From an uncultured Pelagibacteraceae bacterium (lineage in GTDB: Bacteria > Pseudomonadota > Alphaproteobacteria > Pelagibacterales > Pelagibacteraceae), in contig CACPJJ010000005.1 in the NCBI GenBank assembly GCA_902634305.1, positions 22,579-86,578 of the forward strand: a stretch of DNA of 64,000 nucleotides, given 5' to 3'. Under the pieces are notes generated by a model. The model was not told the DNA's origin and made no database searches. It saw only the letters and a list, made by a program, of their open reading frames with translations. The position numbers were made by a program, and so were the translations under genes. Positions 53,774-61,812 of the stretch are shown here, piece by piece (positions within the stretch are counted from its first letter, which is position 1; every line of letters begins with the position of its first letter).

Positions 53774-54615
53774 AAACAGTAGAAAAAAAAACAAAAGCCC
53801 AGTCAATGGGTATGCATACTGAAACCCTTACAGGAAAAACTCAACAAAAATTTTTTAACCCTGATGAAGCTGAAAATTTTTTCTATTGGGGTACTTACGA
53901 TGTAGATTTTAATAAAAGAACTGATTTAGATGTTAAAGATTTAGATTGCAAACAAGCAAATGGAAAAATTGATGAATTAATGAGTCAAGGATATGGAACG
54001 ATAGTCATTAAAAATCCACAAGGAAAACATAGTCTGGGAGTTGGAATACTAAATAAACTTAATTTAATTTTTGAAGGAAGTTTAGGTTATTTTGGAGTTG
54101 GATCAATAGATGGACCAATAGTTAGAGTGAATGGTCGTGTTGGTTGGTCATGTGCTGAAAATATGATGGCAGGAAAAGTGGTAATTGAAAAAAATGCTGG
54201 TTCTTGTTTTGGTGCAGCAATTAGAGGTGGTGATTTAATTTGCAAAGGAAGTGTTGGTGCAAGAACTGGGATTGACCAAAAAGGTGGAACAATAATCATA
54301 GGTGGAGACGCTGGTGCTTTTACGGGATTTATGATGCAAAGAGGAAGAATTGTTATTTTAGGGGATGTGGGTATTAACCTAGGAGACTCTATGTATGACG
54401 GAACGATATATGTAGGTGGAAAAATAGGTTCATTTGGTAGTGATGCGATAGAATCACCTATGACAAAAGATGATATAGATTGGTTAAAAAGAAAACTTAA
54501 AGTTGCTGAAATTGGTGAGAACTTTGATGTATCTAAAATGACTAAAGTTGTAGCCGGTAAAAAACTCTGGAACTACGATGCTCTAGAGCCTACTGAGAAA
54601 AAAGGAGCTATATAA
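53761..54615 (+). CDS. mgsB: N-methylglutamate synthase subunit B-like (GltB C-terminal domain)
   Basis: The 284-residue product is built on repeated glycine-rich turns of the glutamate-synthase beta-helix: GYGTIVIKNPQGKHSLGVG, LGYFGVGSIDGP, GKVVIEKNAGSCFGAAIRGG, GGTIIIGGDAGAFTGFMMQRG and GDVGINLGDSMYDGTIYVGG. It corresponds to the third domain of GltB as a free subunit (MgsB/GlxC). It starts inside mgsA and its stop overlaps the start of mgsC by one base, so the three are translated as a unit. Confidence 0.85.
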   Translation: MANLKTVEKKTKAQSMGMHTETLTGKTQQKFFNPDEAENFFYWGTYDVDFNKRTDLDVKDLDCKQANGKIDELMSQGYGTIVIKNPQGKHSLGVGILNKLNLIFEGSLGYFGVGSIDGPIVRVNGRVGWSCAENMMAGKVVIEKNAGSCFGAAIRGGDLICKGSVGARTGIDQKGGTIIIGGDAGAFTGFMMQRGRIVILGDVGINLGDSMYDGTIYVGGKIGSFGSDAIESPMTKDDIDWLKRKLKVAEIGENFDVSKMTKVVAGKKLWNYDALEPTEKKGAI

Positions 54616-56003
54616 TGGCAAAAAAGAAAAATGGTAAATCTAATGGTCACGCGAATGGAAAAAGTGAATTCGCTAAAAGAAATAAAAGTTTATTAGGATA
54701 TAACTCAATTTTTACTCCTGAAGTAATTGACGATATACATATTAAGGCTCAGTTAGGGAGATATAGAATGCGTGGAATGGCGTTAATGAAAAAAATTCCA
54801 ACATTTGATGATTTAGTTTTTTTACCAGGTACATTAACAAGATTTGTAATTGAAGGTTATAGAGAAAAATGTGAAACGAAAACTATAATCGGTCCAAGAT
54901 GTGAGAATCCAATTGAATTAGATATTCCAGTTTATATCACTGGAATGAGTTTTGGAGCACTCTCCTATGAAGCAAAAACAGCTTTAGCAAGAGGAGCAAC
55001 AATGGCTGGAAGTGCTACATGTTCAGGAGAAGGTGGAATGATACCTGATGAAAGAAGATATTCTGAAAAATGGTATTATCAATGTATTCAATCTAGGTAT
55101 GGGTTTAATCCTCACCACGCACAATTGGCTGATGGAATAGAAGTATTTATTGGTCAAGGTCAAAAAGTTGGAATGGGTGGACACTTGATGGGTCAAAAAG
55201 TTACTGACCAAGTTGCTGAAATGAGATCTTTGCCCGCAGGAATTGACCAAAGATCACCTGCAAGACACCCTGATTGGTTAGGTCCAGATGATTTAGCTTT
55301 AAAAGTTCAAGAACTTAGAGAATTAACTAAAAATAAAGTGCCAATACAATTAAAATTAGGAGCAGCTAAAGTTTATGATGATGTTCGTATGGCTGCAAAA
55401 TGTGATCCAGATTCAATTTATTTAGATGGAATGGAAGGATCAACTGGAGCTGGTCCCCATATTGCAGCAGCAAATACTGGTATTCCAGGGATAGCTGCTA
55501 TTAGAGAAGCAAGAAGAGCTATTGATGATGTGGGAAAAACTGGAAAAGTAACACTTATTTATGCTGGTGGAGTTAGAGACGGAGCAGACATGGCAAAAGC
55601 TTTGGCTTTAGGAGCAGATGCTATCGCGATTGGAACTGGAGCTATGATTGCTCTTAACTGTAATAAAGAAATTCCAGAGTCTAATTTTGAAAAAGAAATG
55701 GGAGTTCCAGCTGGTCATTGTTATCATTGTCATACGGGTCGTTGCCCAGTTGGTGTTGCAACTCAAGATCCAAAATTAAGAAAAAGATTAAATCCTGATG
55801 AAGCTGCGTTAAGAGTTTATAACTATTTACACACGATGACTTTAGAGGCACAATTGTTAGCTAGAGCTTGTGGTAAAACAAATATTCACTCTTTAGAGCC
55901 AGAGGATATGGCAGCATTAACAATGGAGGCTTCTGCTTTAGCAAAAGTTCCATTATCAGGTACAAATCATACTGTTGGGGTTGACGACTTTCATAAAATT
56001 TAA
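54615..56003 (+). CDS. mgsC: N-methylglutamate synthase subunit C-like (FMN glutamate synthase domain)
   Basis: The 462 residues correspond to the FMN and synthase barrel of glutamate synthase: PVYITGMSFGALSYEAKTALARGA, SATCSGEGGMIPDERR, IQLKLGAAKVYDDV, TLIYAGGVRDGADMAKALALGADAIAIGTGAM and the iron-sulfur cysteine cluster GHCYHCHTGRCPVGVATQD. A low-complexity Lys/Asn/Gly N-terminus precedes the domain. It would make N-methylglutamate from 2-oxoglutarate and a gamma-glutamylmethylamide-derived methylamine. It is homologous to GlxD, so the exact substrate rests on gmaS nearby. Confidence 0.85.
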   Translation: MAKKKNGKSNGHANGKSEFAKRNKSLLGYNSIFTPEVIDDIHIKAQLGRYRMRGMALMKKIPTFDDLVFLPGTLTRFVIEGYREKCETKTIIGPRCENPIELDIPVYITGMSFGALSYEAKTALARGATMAGSATCSGEGGMIPDERRYSEKWYYQCIQSRYGFNPHHAQLADGIEVFIGQGQKVGMGGHLMGQKVTDQVAEMRSLPAGIDQRSPARHPDWLGPDDLALKVQELRELTKNKVPIQLKLGAAKVYDDVRMAAKCDPDSIYLDGMEGSTGAGPHIAAANTGIPGIAAIREARRAIDDVGKTGKVTLIYAGGVRDGADMAKALALGADAIAIGTGAMIALNCNKEIPESNFEKEMGVPAGHCYHCHTGRCPVGVATQDPKLRKRLNPDEAALRVYNYLHTMTLEAQLLARACGKTNIHSLEPEDMAALTMEASALAKVPLSGTNHTVGVDDFHKI

Positions 56004-56011
56004 GGTTAAAT

Positions 56012-56425
56012 ATGACTAAAAAGAAAAATAAAAAGAAAAAAACAAAAATTAAAGAAGCAAAAGGTCAGTTAGGAAAAAAGAAAGAGTCGGCTAGAGAAAA
56101 AATGATAGGTCAAACTATTGGTTACCGTTACGATGTTAACTTACTACCTGATTACAAGAGGCTTACACCATTTTTAAAAAAATATATTGAGCATATGGGG
56201 TGGGATGATCTTAATTGGCTTGAAGATGTTCATATGGGCTATGAAGAAGATAGACCTGCAGTTTTTGATAGAAATGCTAATGGATGGGTTACAATTCCAA
56301 AAAAAATTAAACTTCCAAACAATCAACAAGACAGAGATATGATAGCAAGAGAACTTCTTGTAAAATTTCAAATGTCACCTAACCACCCTCTTGTTGACCT
56401 TAAAAAAGCTTACAGAAAGTTTTAA
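56012..56425 (+). CDS. Hypothetical protein after mgsC, 137 residues
   Basis: I do not recognise the family. The first 35 residues are almost all lysine and other charged residues (KKKNKKKKTKIKE). A compact domain follows with aromatic and acidic features: GYRYDVNLLPDYKRLTPFLKKYIEHMGWDDLNWLED and FDRNANGWVTIPKKIKLPN. It lies 8 bases after mgsC and presumably belongs to the same transcript. The lysine tail could contact nucleic acid or an acidic partner subunit. A role with MgsABC is inferred from position only. Confidence 0.6.
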   Translation: MTKKKNKKKKTKIKEAKGQLGKKKESAREKMIGQTIGYRYDVNLLPDYKRLTPFLKKYIEHMGWDDLNWLEDVHMGYEEDRPAVFDRNANGWVTIPKKIKLPNNQQDRDMIARELLVKFQMSPNHPLVDLKKAYRKF

Positions 56426-56602
56426 GAATCAAAAAAATTTATCTACCTTAGGTTGTGCAAATGTCCAATTTGGGGTTAAATATTAATAAAACAGTAAGTA
56501 AAATTGCTATTTTTTTTTTAGTAATTTTTTGTTGTTATAACTTTCCTATTATCTAGAATCCTATTCAGTTAGTTTAAATTAACAAAGTAAAGGAGGAAGG
56601 CA

Positions 56603-58003
56603 ATGACTGATCAACTTACAGCATTGACTACCATATTTACAGAGTTCTATTACTGGATAACAGTGGTACTTATGTTCCTGATCCACGTAGGTTTCTGTAT
56701 GTATGAAGTTGGAGCCTCTAGATATAAACATCATCAACACACTCTAATGAAAAATACTATGCTGATACCTTTGGTAACAGTTACGTGGTTTTTATTTGGT
56801 TGGTGGATTTATTGGGCGTTTCCAACTGGACCAGGTTTAGCACCTTCTATAATGAATGAAAGTGCGGCATTGATTACAGATGAATCTGCATTTAGTGCGG
56901 CTTGGTATGTACCAACTAGTGATTTAATGGGAACAAACTTGAATGACCGTATAAGCGGTGTATTCTGGGCTGCTTTCTTATTATTCTCATGGACTGCTGC
57001 CTCTATCGTTTCAGGTGCGGTAATTGAAAGAATTACAACATTTGCATTCGGTATCTTAGCAATAGCAATTGGTTCAGTTTTCTGGACTATTGATGCTGCT
57101 TGGGGATGGCATTTTGATGGTTGGATGTTAAAAATATTGGGATATCATGATGCTTATGCATCAGGAGTTATTCACGCAGTAGCAGGAGGATTTGCTCTTG
57201 GAGTACTAGCAGTTTTAGGACCAAGAATAGGAAAATTCTCATCTAGCGGTGAACCTAGAAATATAGGACCAAGAAATCCATGGTTAGTAACTATTGGATT
57301 ATTCTTAATTTATACTGGTTTCTGGGGATTCTATGCAGCGTGTAATATACCAATTTTCGATCTAGGACCTGAATATGGAATGGAAGGAGTAACTTTCTGG
57401 ACAGCAACTAACATTTACGTAACACCAACAACGTTAGGTGCAATCACAATGAACTTCTTGATGTCATTATCTGGAGGTTTGATGGCCGGATATCTTATAT
57501 CTAAAGGAGATCCTTTCTGGACATATTCAAGTGGACTGGCTGGAATAATATGTGCTTCTGCAGGAAATGATTTATATCATCCAATTCAATCATTCATAAT
57601 TGCAATGGTTGGAGTATGGGTAGCATACAGATTGCATTACTGGGTTGAACGTAAGTTCAAAATTGATGATGCGGTTGGTGCTGTTGCAGTACACGGTTAT
57701 GCCGGTGTAGCTGGACTTATAATTTGTGGTTTTGTTCTAAATGGATATCCTTCATCAGGTTATAGTGTAGGAGCTATGTGGGTAGGAACAGACTACGCTC
57801 CAATAAATCCTTTGGGAATGTTTATTGGTGCCATAATTATGTTCGGTGTACTTGGTTTCTTACCAGGATGGATATTGGCTAAAATACTTCAAGGAATGGG
57901 TAAACTTAGAATTCCAAAAGAAGTAGAATTAGCTGGTCTAGACTATACAATAATGGAAGATGCAAAGAGCGATGAAAAAGCTGTTGCGTCATCCGGAAGG
58001 TAA
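56603..58003 (+). CDS. amt: Amt-family ammonium/methylamine transporter
   Basis: A 466-residue protein with about eleven to twelve membrane segments. The twin pore histidines are present (H191 in ASGVIHAVAGG and H364 in VAVHGYAGVAG), and D183 sits eight residues before the first, as in AmtB. It is a divergent member. The usual Amt ending is replaced by a hydrophilic tail, MEDAKSDEKAVASSGR. A strong ribosome site (AAAGGAGGAAGG) precedes it. Amt proteins transport ammonium and methylammonium, so in this methylamine cluster either is plausible. Confidence 0.88.
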   Translation: MTDQLTALTTIFTEFYYWITVVLMFLIHVGFCMYEVGASRYKHHQHTLMKNTMLIPLVTVTWFLFGWWIYWAFPTGPGLAPSIMNESAALITDESAFSAAWYVPTSDLMGTNLNDRISGVFWAAFLLFSWTAASIVSGAVIERITTFAFGILAIAIGSVFWTIDAAWGWHFDGWMLKILGYHDAYASGVIHAVAGGFALGVLAVLGPRIGKFSSSGEPRNIGPRNPWLVTIGLFLIYTGFWGFYAACNIPIFDLGPEYGMEGVTFWTATNIYVTPTTLGAITMNFLMSLSGGLMAGYLISKGDPFWTYSSGLAGIICASAGNDLYHPIQSFIIAMVGVWVAYRLHYWVERKFKIDDAVGAVAVHGYAGVAGLIICGFVLNGYPSSGYSVGAMWVGTDYAPINPLGMFIGAIIMFGVLGFLPGWILAKILQGMGKLRIPKEVELAGLDYTIMEDAKSDEKAVASSGR

Positions 58004-58015
58004 AGGAGGAAACAT

Positions 58016-58237
58016 ATGGCAACAGTTACAAATTGGATAGATCACCTTAGCGCCGCTGAAGTGCAAGGGCCAGTTTACCCTGGTGTAGGAACTGAAGGAA
58101 TTTTAGTTCTTATTCTAGTGGTACTTTGGATAGGTTGGCATTTCATCTCGAATATGCAAGAGAAAAGCAAATCAGATGCAATTGCTAGAAGAAGACCTGG
58201 TTCAAATGACTGGAAAAGCAATGTTACCGACGGGTAA
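58016..58237 (+). CDS. Small single-span membrane protein downstream of amt, 73 residues
   Basis: The product has a hydrophilic N-terminus (ATVTNWIDHLSAAEVQGPVYPGVG), one hydrophobic helix (ILVLILVVLWIGWHFI) and a basic C-terminus (ARRRPGSNDWKSN). A strong ribosome site (AAAGGAGGAAAC) precedes the ATG, 12 bases after amt. The matching Shine-Dalgarno strength suggests it is made in similar amounts to the transporter, as a subunit or regulator. Amt normally works with the soluble regulator GlnK, which this does not resemble. I do not recognise a named family. Confidence 0.7.
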   Translation: MATVTNWIDHLSAAEVQGPVYPGVGTEGILVLILVVLWIGWHFISNMQEKSKSDAIARRRPGSNDWKSNVTDG

Positions 58238-58251
58238 TTAAAATTAAAATA

Positions 58252-58277
58252 AAGGGCGCATTTAATTATGCGCCCTT
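58252..58277 (+). terminator. Terminator after the amt operon
   Basis: AAGGGCGCAT (58252-58261) and ATGCGCCCTT (58268-58277) form a perfect 10-base-pair stem with a 6-base loop, followed by ATTTAT. It sits just before the tiny ORF at 58285, so that ORF and gmaS must be reached by read-through or by a separate promoter. Confidence 0.8.
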
Positions 58278-58284
58278 ATTTATC

Positions 58285-58443
58285 ATGGACGAAAAAAAAT
58301 CAGAAAACATTAATAAAACACCCGAAAAAATGTCAAGGATTGCTTGGCCAAAAGCAAAGTATGGCCTTATCGTAGCAATAATAATAATTGTGGTAGTTAA
58401 TCTAATATACTACAAAGATAAAATTATAGATTTATTTAACTAA
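58285..58443 (+). CDS. Very small single-span membrane protein, 52 residues
   Basis: An ATG at 58285 opens a 52-codon frame ending at TAA 58443, 8 bases before gmaS. The product has a charged N-terminus (DEKKSENINKTPEKMSRIAWP), one hydrophobic helix (YGLIVAIIIIVVVNLIYY) and a short acidic and basic end. There is no good ribosome site at the ATG. The helix and the close fit ahead of gmaS argue that it is real. Function is unknown. It may be a membrane peptide tied to the amine assimilation cluster. Confidence 0.5.
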   Translation: MDEKKSENINKTPEKMSRIAWPKAKYGLIVAIIIIVVVNLIYYKDKIIDLFN

Positions 58444-58451
58444 AATAATTT

Positions 58452-59777
58452 ATGGCAAAAGATCTTTCAAAATTAGCAAAACAAAAAAAAATTAAATATT
58501 TTTTAATAAGCTTTGTAGATTTATTTGGAGTTTTAAGATCAAAACTAGTCCCTGCTCAGGCGATTAGAGAAATGCAAAAAAATGGAGCAGGTTTTGCAGG
58601 TTTTGCTACGTGGTTAGATATGACGCCCGCTGATACAGATATGTTTGCAATACCTGACCCTGATAGTTTAATTCAATTACCATGGAATAAAGAAGTGGGA
58701 TGGTTAGCATCAGATTTATGGATGGATGGCAAACAAGTTAAAGCATCACCTAGAGTAATGCTTAAAAATCAAATCAAAAAATTAGATAAAATAAATCTAC
58801 AAATGAAGTCAGGTGTTGAATGTGAATATTTCCTAATTTCTCAAGATGGTTCATCTATTGCAGATAGTAGAGATATTCAATCTAAACCTTGTTACGATCA
58901 ATCCGCTCTAATGAGAAGATATGAATTAATTAAAGAAATATGTGACAGTATGATTGAATTAGGTTGGAATCCTTATCAAAATGACCACGAAGACGCGAAT
59001 GGTCAATTTGAAATGAATTGGGATTATGATGATTGTTTAGTTACTGCAGATAGACATGTTTTTTTTAAATTTATGGTTAAAAGTCTAGCAGAAAAACATG
59101 GATTAAGAGCAACATTTATGCCTAAACCATTTGAAAATTTAACTGGTAATGGTTGTCACGCTCATGTTTCACTTTGGAACGGAAAGAAAAATAAATTTTT
59201 AGATGAAGGAGATAGATATGGTTTGAGTAAAACTGCATATCATTTTGTTGGGGGAATATTAAAAAATGCAAGATCTTTATCTTCTTTATTTAATCCTACA
59301 ATAAATAGTTACAGAAGAATAAATGCACCTGCTACGAAGTCTGGAGCTTCATGGTCTCCAAGTAGTATTTCTTATACAGGCAATAACAGAACTCATATGA
59401 TTAGAATACCTGATCCAGGAAGATTTGAACTTAGATTAATGGATGGTTCGGCAAATCCATATCTTTTGCAAGCCGGGGTTATTGCGGCTGGATTATTTGG
59501 ATTAAATAATAAAACTGACCCAGGAGAACCGTTAACTTGCAATATGTATACCGATTATAAAAATTATCCTAATTTAGAAAAATTACCAAATGATATTGAA
59601 GAATCTCTTGATGAGTTAGATGAAAGTAAAAACCTAAGAGAAGCTTTTGGTGATGATGTGGTTAATAGTTATTTAAAATTAAAAAGAAAAGAAATAGAAG
59701 ATTTTGATCAAAACGATAGCTTTGACAAAAGAAGTCCTGTCACAAATTGGGAAAAAAATAATACTTTAGATTGTTAA
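58452..59777 (+). CDS. gmaS: Gamma-glutamylmethylamide synthetase
   Basis: The 441 residues fit the GmaS branch of the glutamine synthetase family closely. It has LFGVLRSKLVPAQAI, GAGFAGFATWLDMTPADTDMF, SGVECEYFLISQDG and the metal motif NDHEDANGQFEMNWDYDD. It also has FMPKPFENLTGNGCHAHVSLW, INSYRRINAP, NNRTHMIRIPDPGRFELRL and the ending NWEKNNTLDC. GmaS joins methylamine and glutamate with ATP. The MgsABC-type synthase upstream would use the product. It lies in a plus-strand group with a PLP enzyme 3 bases downstream. Confidence 0.92.
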   Translation: MAKDLSKLAKQKKIKYFLISFVDLFGVLRSKLVPAQAIREMQKNGAGFAGFATWLDMTPADTDMFAIPDPDSLIQLPWNKEVGWLASDLWMDGKQVKASPRVMLKNQIKKLDKINLQMKSGVECEYFLISQDGSSIADSRDIQSKPCYDQSALMRRYELIKEICDSMIELGWNPYQNDHEDANGQFEMNWDYDDCLVTADRHVFFKFMVKSLAEKHGLRATFMPKPFENLTGNGCHAHVSLWNGKKNKFLDEGDRYGLSKTAYHFVGGILKNARSLSSLFNPTINSYRRINAPATKSGASWSPSSISYTGNNRTHMIRIPDPGRFELRLMDGSANPYLLQAGVIAAGLFGLNNKTDPGEPLTCNMYTDYKNYPNLEKLPNDIEESLDELDESKNLREAFGDDVVNSYLKLKRKEIEDFDQNDSFDKRSPVTNWEKNNTLDC

Positions 59778-59780
59778 ACA

Positions 59781-60908
59781 ATGTCTTTAAGCTCCGAAGT
59801 ATTAAAATGGAAATACGAAAATTTTTTAGTAAATAAAAATAATAATTTTAATAAACAAGAAATTTTACAAATACTTTCTCCTGAAGATATTGATGCTGCT
59901 TATAAAACAATATCAAGTTGGAAAAACTATTCACCTACCCCCTTAATTTCATTAAACAAATTAAATAAGAAATTAAAACTAAATAAAATTTTTTATAAAG
60001 ATGAGTCAAAAAGATTCCATTTAAAATCATTTAAAGCTCTTGGGGGAGCATATGCGGTTGAAAAAATAATTAAAGGAAATGATAAAAAAGTTATATCTAC
60101 AGCTACAGCAGGAAATCACGGAAGATCAGTTGCATGGGGTTCGCAAAAAAATGGCCTTGAATGTAAAATTTTTATTAGTGAATTTGTAAGCGAATCTAGA
60201 GCTGAAGTTATGAGAAATTTTGGTGCTGATGTGATTAGAATCAAAGGAAATTATGAAGATTCATTAAATGAATGTATTGAGCAATCAAATAAAAATAATT
60301 GGCAAATAGTCCAGGACGTAGCATGGAAAGATTATAAATTGGTGCCTAAATTAACTATGGCTGGATATTCAGTAATGATGAAAGAAATTTCAGAACAAAT
60401 TAAAAATGAAAAAATTTCTCATGTTATTTTACAGGCTGGAGTTGGTGGTATGGCAGCAGCCATGGTTGCAGGTATTGCTAGATATCTTGATTACATTCCC
60501 AAAATTATAATAGTAGAACCAGATAGTGCAGCATGTGTTTTGGAAAGTATTAAAACAAACAGGATCGAAAAAATTTCTATTGAGAGAGAAAGTATAATGG
60601 GAGGAATGTCATGCGGTGAAGTATCTTTAGTTCCTTGGGAAATATTAAAAAATTCAGTACATTTTTGTGTTACTGTTTCAGATGACTACATCTCAAAAAC
60701 AGCAAAAAACCTTGCAAATAAAGAATTTAGTGATGAAAAAATTATAGGCGGGGAATGTTCTACTCCAGGAATAGTTAGCCTAGTTGGATTAAATAATGAC
60801 CATGAAATAAAAAGAAAAATTAATCTAAATGAAAACTCAAACGTACTCCTTTTTGGTTGTGAGGGAGATGCGGACGAAGAATTGTATCAAAAATTAATAT
60901 CAGAATAA
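59781..60908 (+). CDS. Diaminopropionate ammonia-lyase-like PLP enzyme
   Basis: A 375-residue fold-type II PLP protein. The lysine that binds PLP is in HLKSFKALGGAYA, followed by TATAGNHGRSVAWGSQ, FISEFVSESRAEVMRNFGADVIRIKGNYEDSLNE and IVQDVAWKDY. VILQAGVGGMAAAMVAG then forms the phosphate cup. The FISEFVSESRAE and GNHGRSVAWG segments are typical of diaminopropionate ammonia-lyase rather than threonine dehydratase. The reaction would release ammonia from an amino acid to give pyruvate. It starts 3 bases after gmaS. Substrates other than diaminopropionate are possible. Confidence 0.8.
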   Translation: MSLSSEVLKWKYENFLVNKNNNFNKQEILQILSPEDIDAAYKTISSWKNYSPTPLISLNKLNKKLKLNKIFYKDESKRFHLKSFKALGGAYAVEKIIKGNDKKVISTATAGNHGRSVAWGSQKNGLECKIFISEFVSESRAEVMRNFGADVIRIKGNYEDSLNECIEQSNKNNWQIVQDVAWKDYKLVPKLTMAGYSVMMKEISEQIKNEKISHVILQAGVGGMAAAMVAGIARYLDYIPKIIIVEPDSAACVLESIKTNRIEKISIERESIMGGMSCGEVSLVPWEILKNSVHFCVTVSDDYISKTAKNLANKEFSDEKIIGGECSTPGIVSLVGLNNDHEIKRKINLNENSNVLLFGCEGDADEELYQKLISE

Positions 60909-60924
60909 AAATTACAAAAAATAA

Positions 60925-61386
60925 ATGAAAAAAATATATAAAAAAAAAATAGTAAATTTAGATTTTTATAAAATTTTTAAACCAGAATTAACACCTAAAA
61001 AAATGCTTGAGCTTGGAGTTTTTGGAGGATCATATTTTGGATCTAAAATAAAAGAATATCCATCATCATGGTTTGCTAATGCTAAACTAAGTAAGAATTT
61101 TGATGTTAATTTAAATCGTTTTAAAGTTAAATCAGGACTGTCTAGAGAACACTGGATTGAGAAAGGTTGGATTTTTAAAGAAGACCCATTAGGTTGGTTT
61201 CAATGGTACTGTAGATTTTGTAATGGAAGAAGAATTCTGCACATAGATGAAATCCAAATAAAGAGGTGGAAAAATTTTAGACGACATGTACTAGCAATTA
61301 AAAAAAATTGTGAAAAAGCTGATTTAGGGTGTAGAAGAAGACAAAGGCAAGCTATTTTACAGTGGGCCTATAGCCCTTTCATTTAA
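60925..61386 (+). CDS. Conserved hypothetical protein, 153 residues
   Basis: It belongs to a conserved but uncharacterised family with LELGVFGGSYFGS, YPSSWFANAKLS, SREHWIEKGWIFKEDPLGWFQWYCRFCNGRR, IDEIQIKRWKNFRRHVLAIKKNCEKAD and CRRRQRQAILQWAYSPF. The many Trp, Arg and His residues spaced through the chain look like a nucleic-acid-binding or catalytic surface. No function is established to my knowledge. It follows the PLP enzyme by 16 bases and overlaps the convergent cupin gene by 8 bases. Confidence 0.7.
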   Translation: MKKIYKKKIVNLDFYKIFKPELTPKKMLELGVFGGSYFGSKIKEYPSSWFANAKLSKNFDVNLNRFKVKSGLSREHWIEKGWIFKEDPLGWFQWYCRFCNGRRILHIDEIQIKRWKNFRRHVLAIKKNCEKADLGCRRRQRQAILQWAYSPFI

Positions 61387-61810
61387 TTTTTGTTTTAAAA
61401 TCAATTCCATATTCTGATCTAGGTCCTTTTCTTAATCCAAATGGACCTGGAATAAATAAAGTCATTGGTTTTGTGCCTGGTTTTAAATCAACTCTATGAA
61501 AGTTGTTTGCGGACCTAAATCCAATATAGCCTGGTGCCCTCCAATGCTTGCCTGTTTTTGTTGTTTCCCAATACCCTCCTTTAATAATTATAGTTATATA
61601 TGGGCATAAATGGTTATGAACCCCATCTCCATGATCATCATCAAGCATTTCATGAATTATAATATTAAATGGAAACCATCTCGGTCTATTTCTAAAAAGA
61701 ACATAATATCTATTTAGCCAAGGTTTTGCTTCATTATATTTTGGATGGGAAGGGCCTCTGTCTAATACAGTTTTTTTCCTTCCTATTTTTGAAAGAATTT
61801 TTAGAAACAT
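61379..61810 (-). CDS. Cupin-like protein, 143 residues
   Basis: The protein looks like a double-stranded beta-helix: HEMLDDDHGDGVHNHLCPYITIIIKGGYWE offers a His/Asp-rich metal-type site, and KHWRAPGYIGFRSANNFHRVDLKPGTKPMTLFIPGP supplies the second half with another histidine. The spacing HxxxHxH with later H resembles cupins that bind a metal. No signal peptide is present. It is 2 bases downstream of bamB. Function is unknown. Confidence 0.65.
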   Translation of the reverse strand: MFLKILSKIGRKKTVLDRGPSHPKYNEAKPWLNRYYVLFRNRPRWFPFNIIIHEMLDDDHGDGVHNHLCPYITIIIKGGYWETTKTGKHWRAPGYIGFRSANNFHRVDLKPGTKPMTLFIPGPFGLRKGPRSEYGIDFKTKIK

Positions 61811-61812
61811 TT

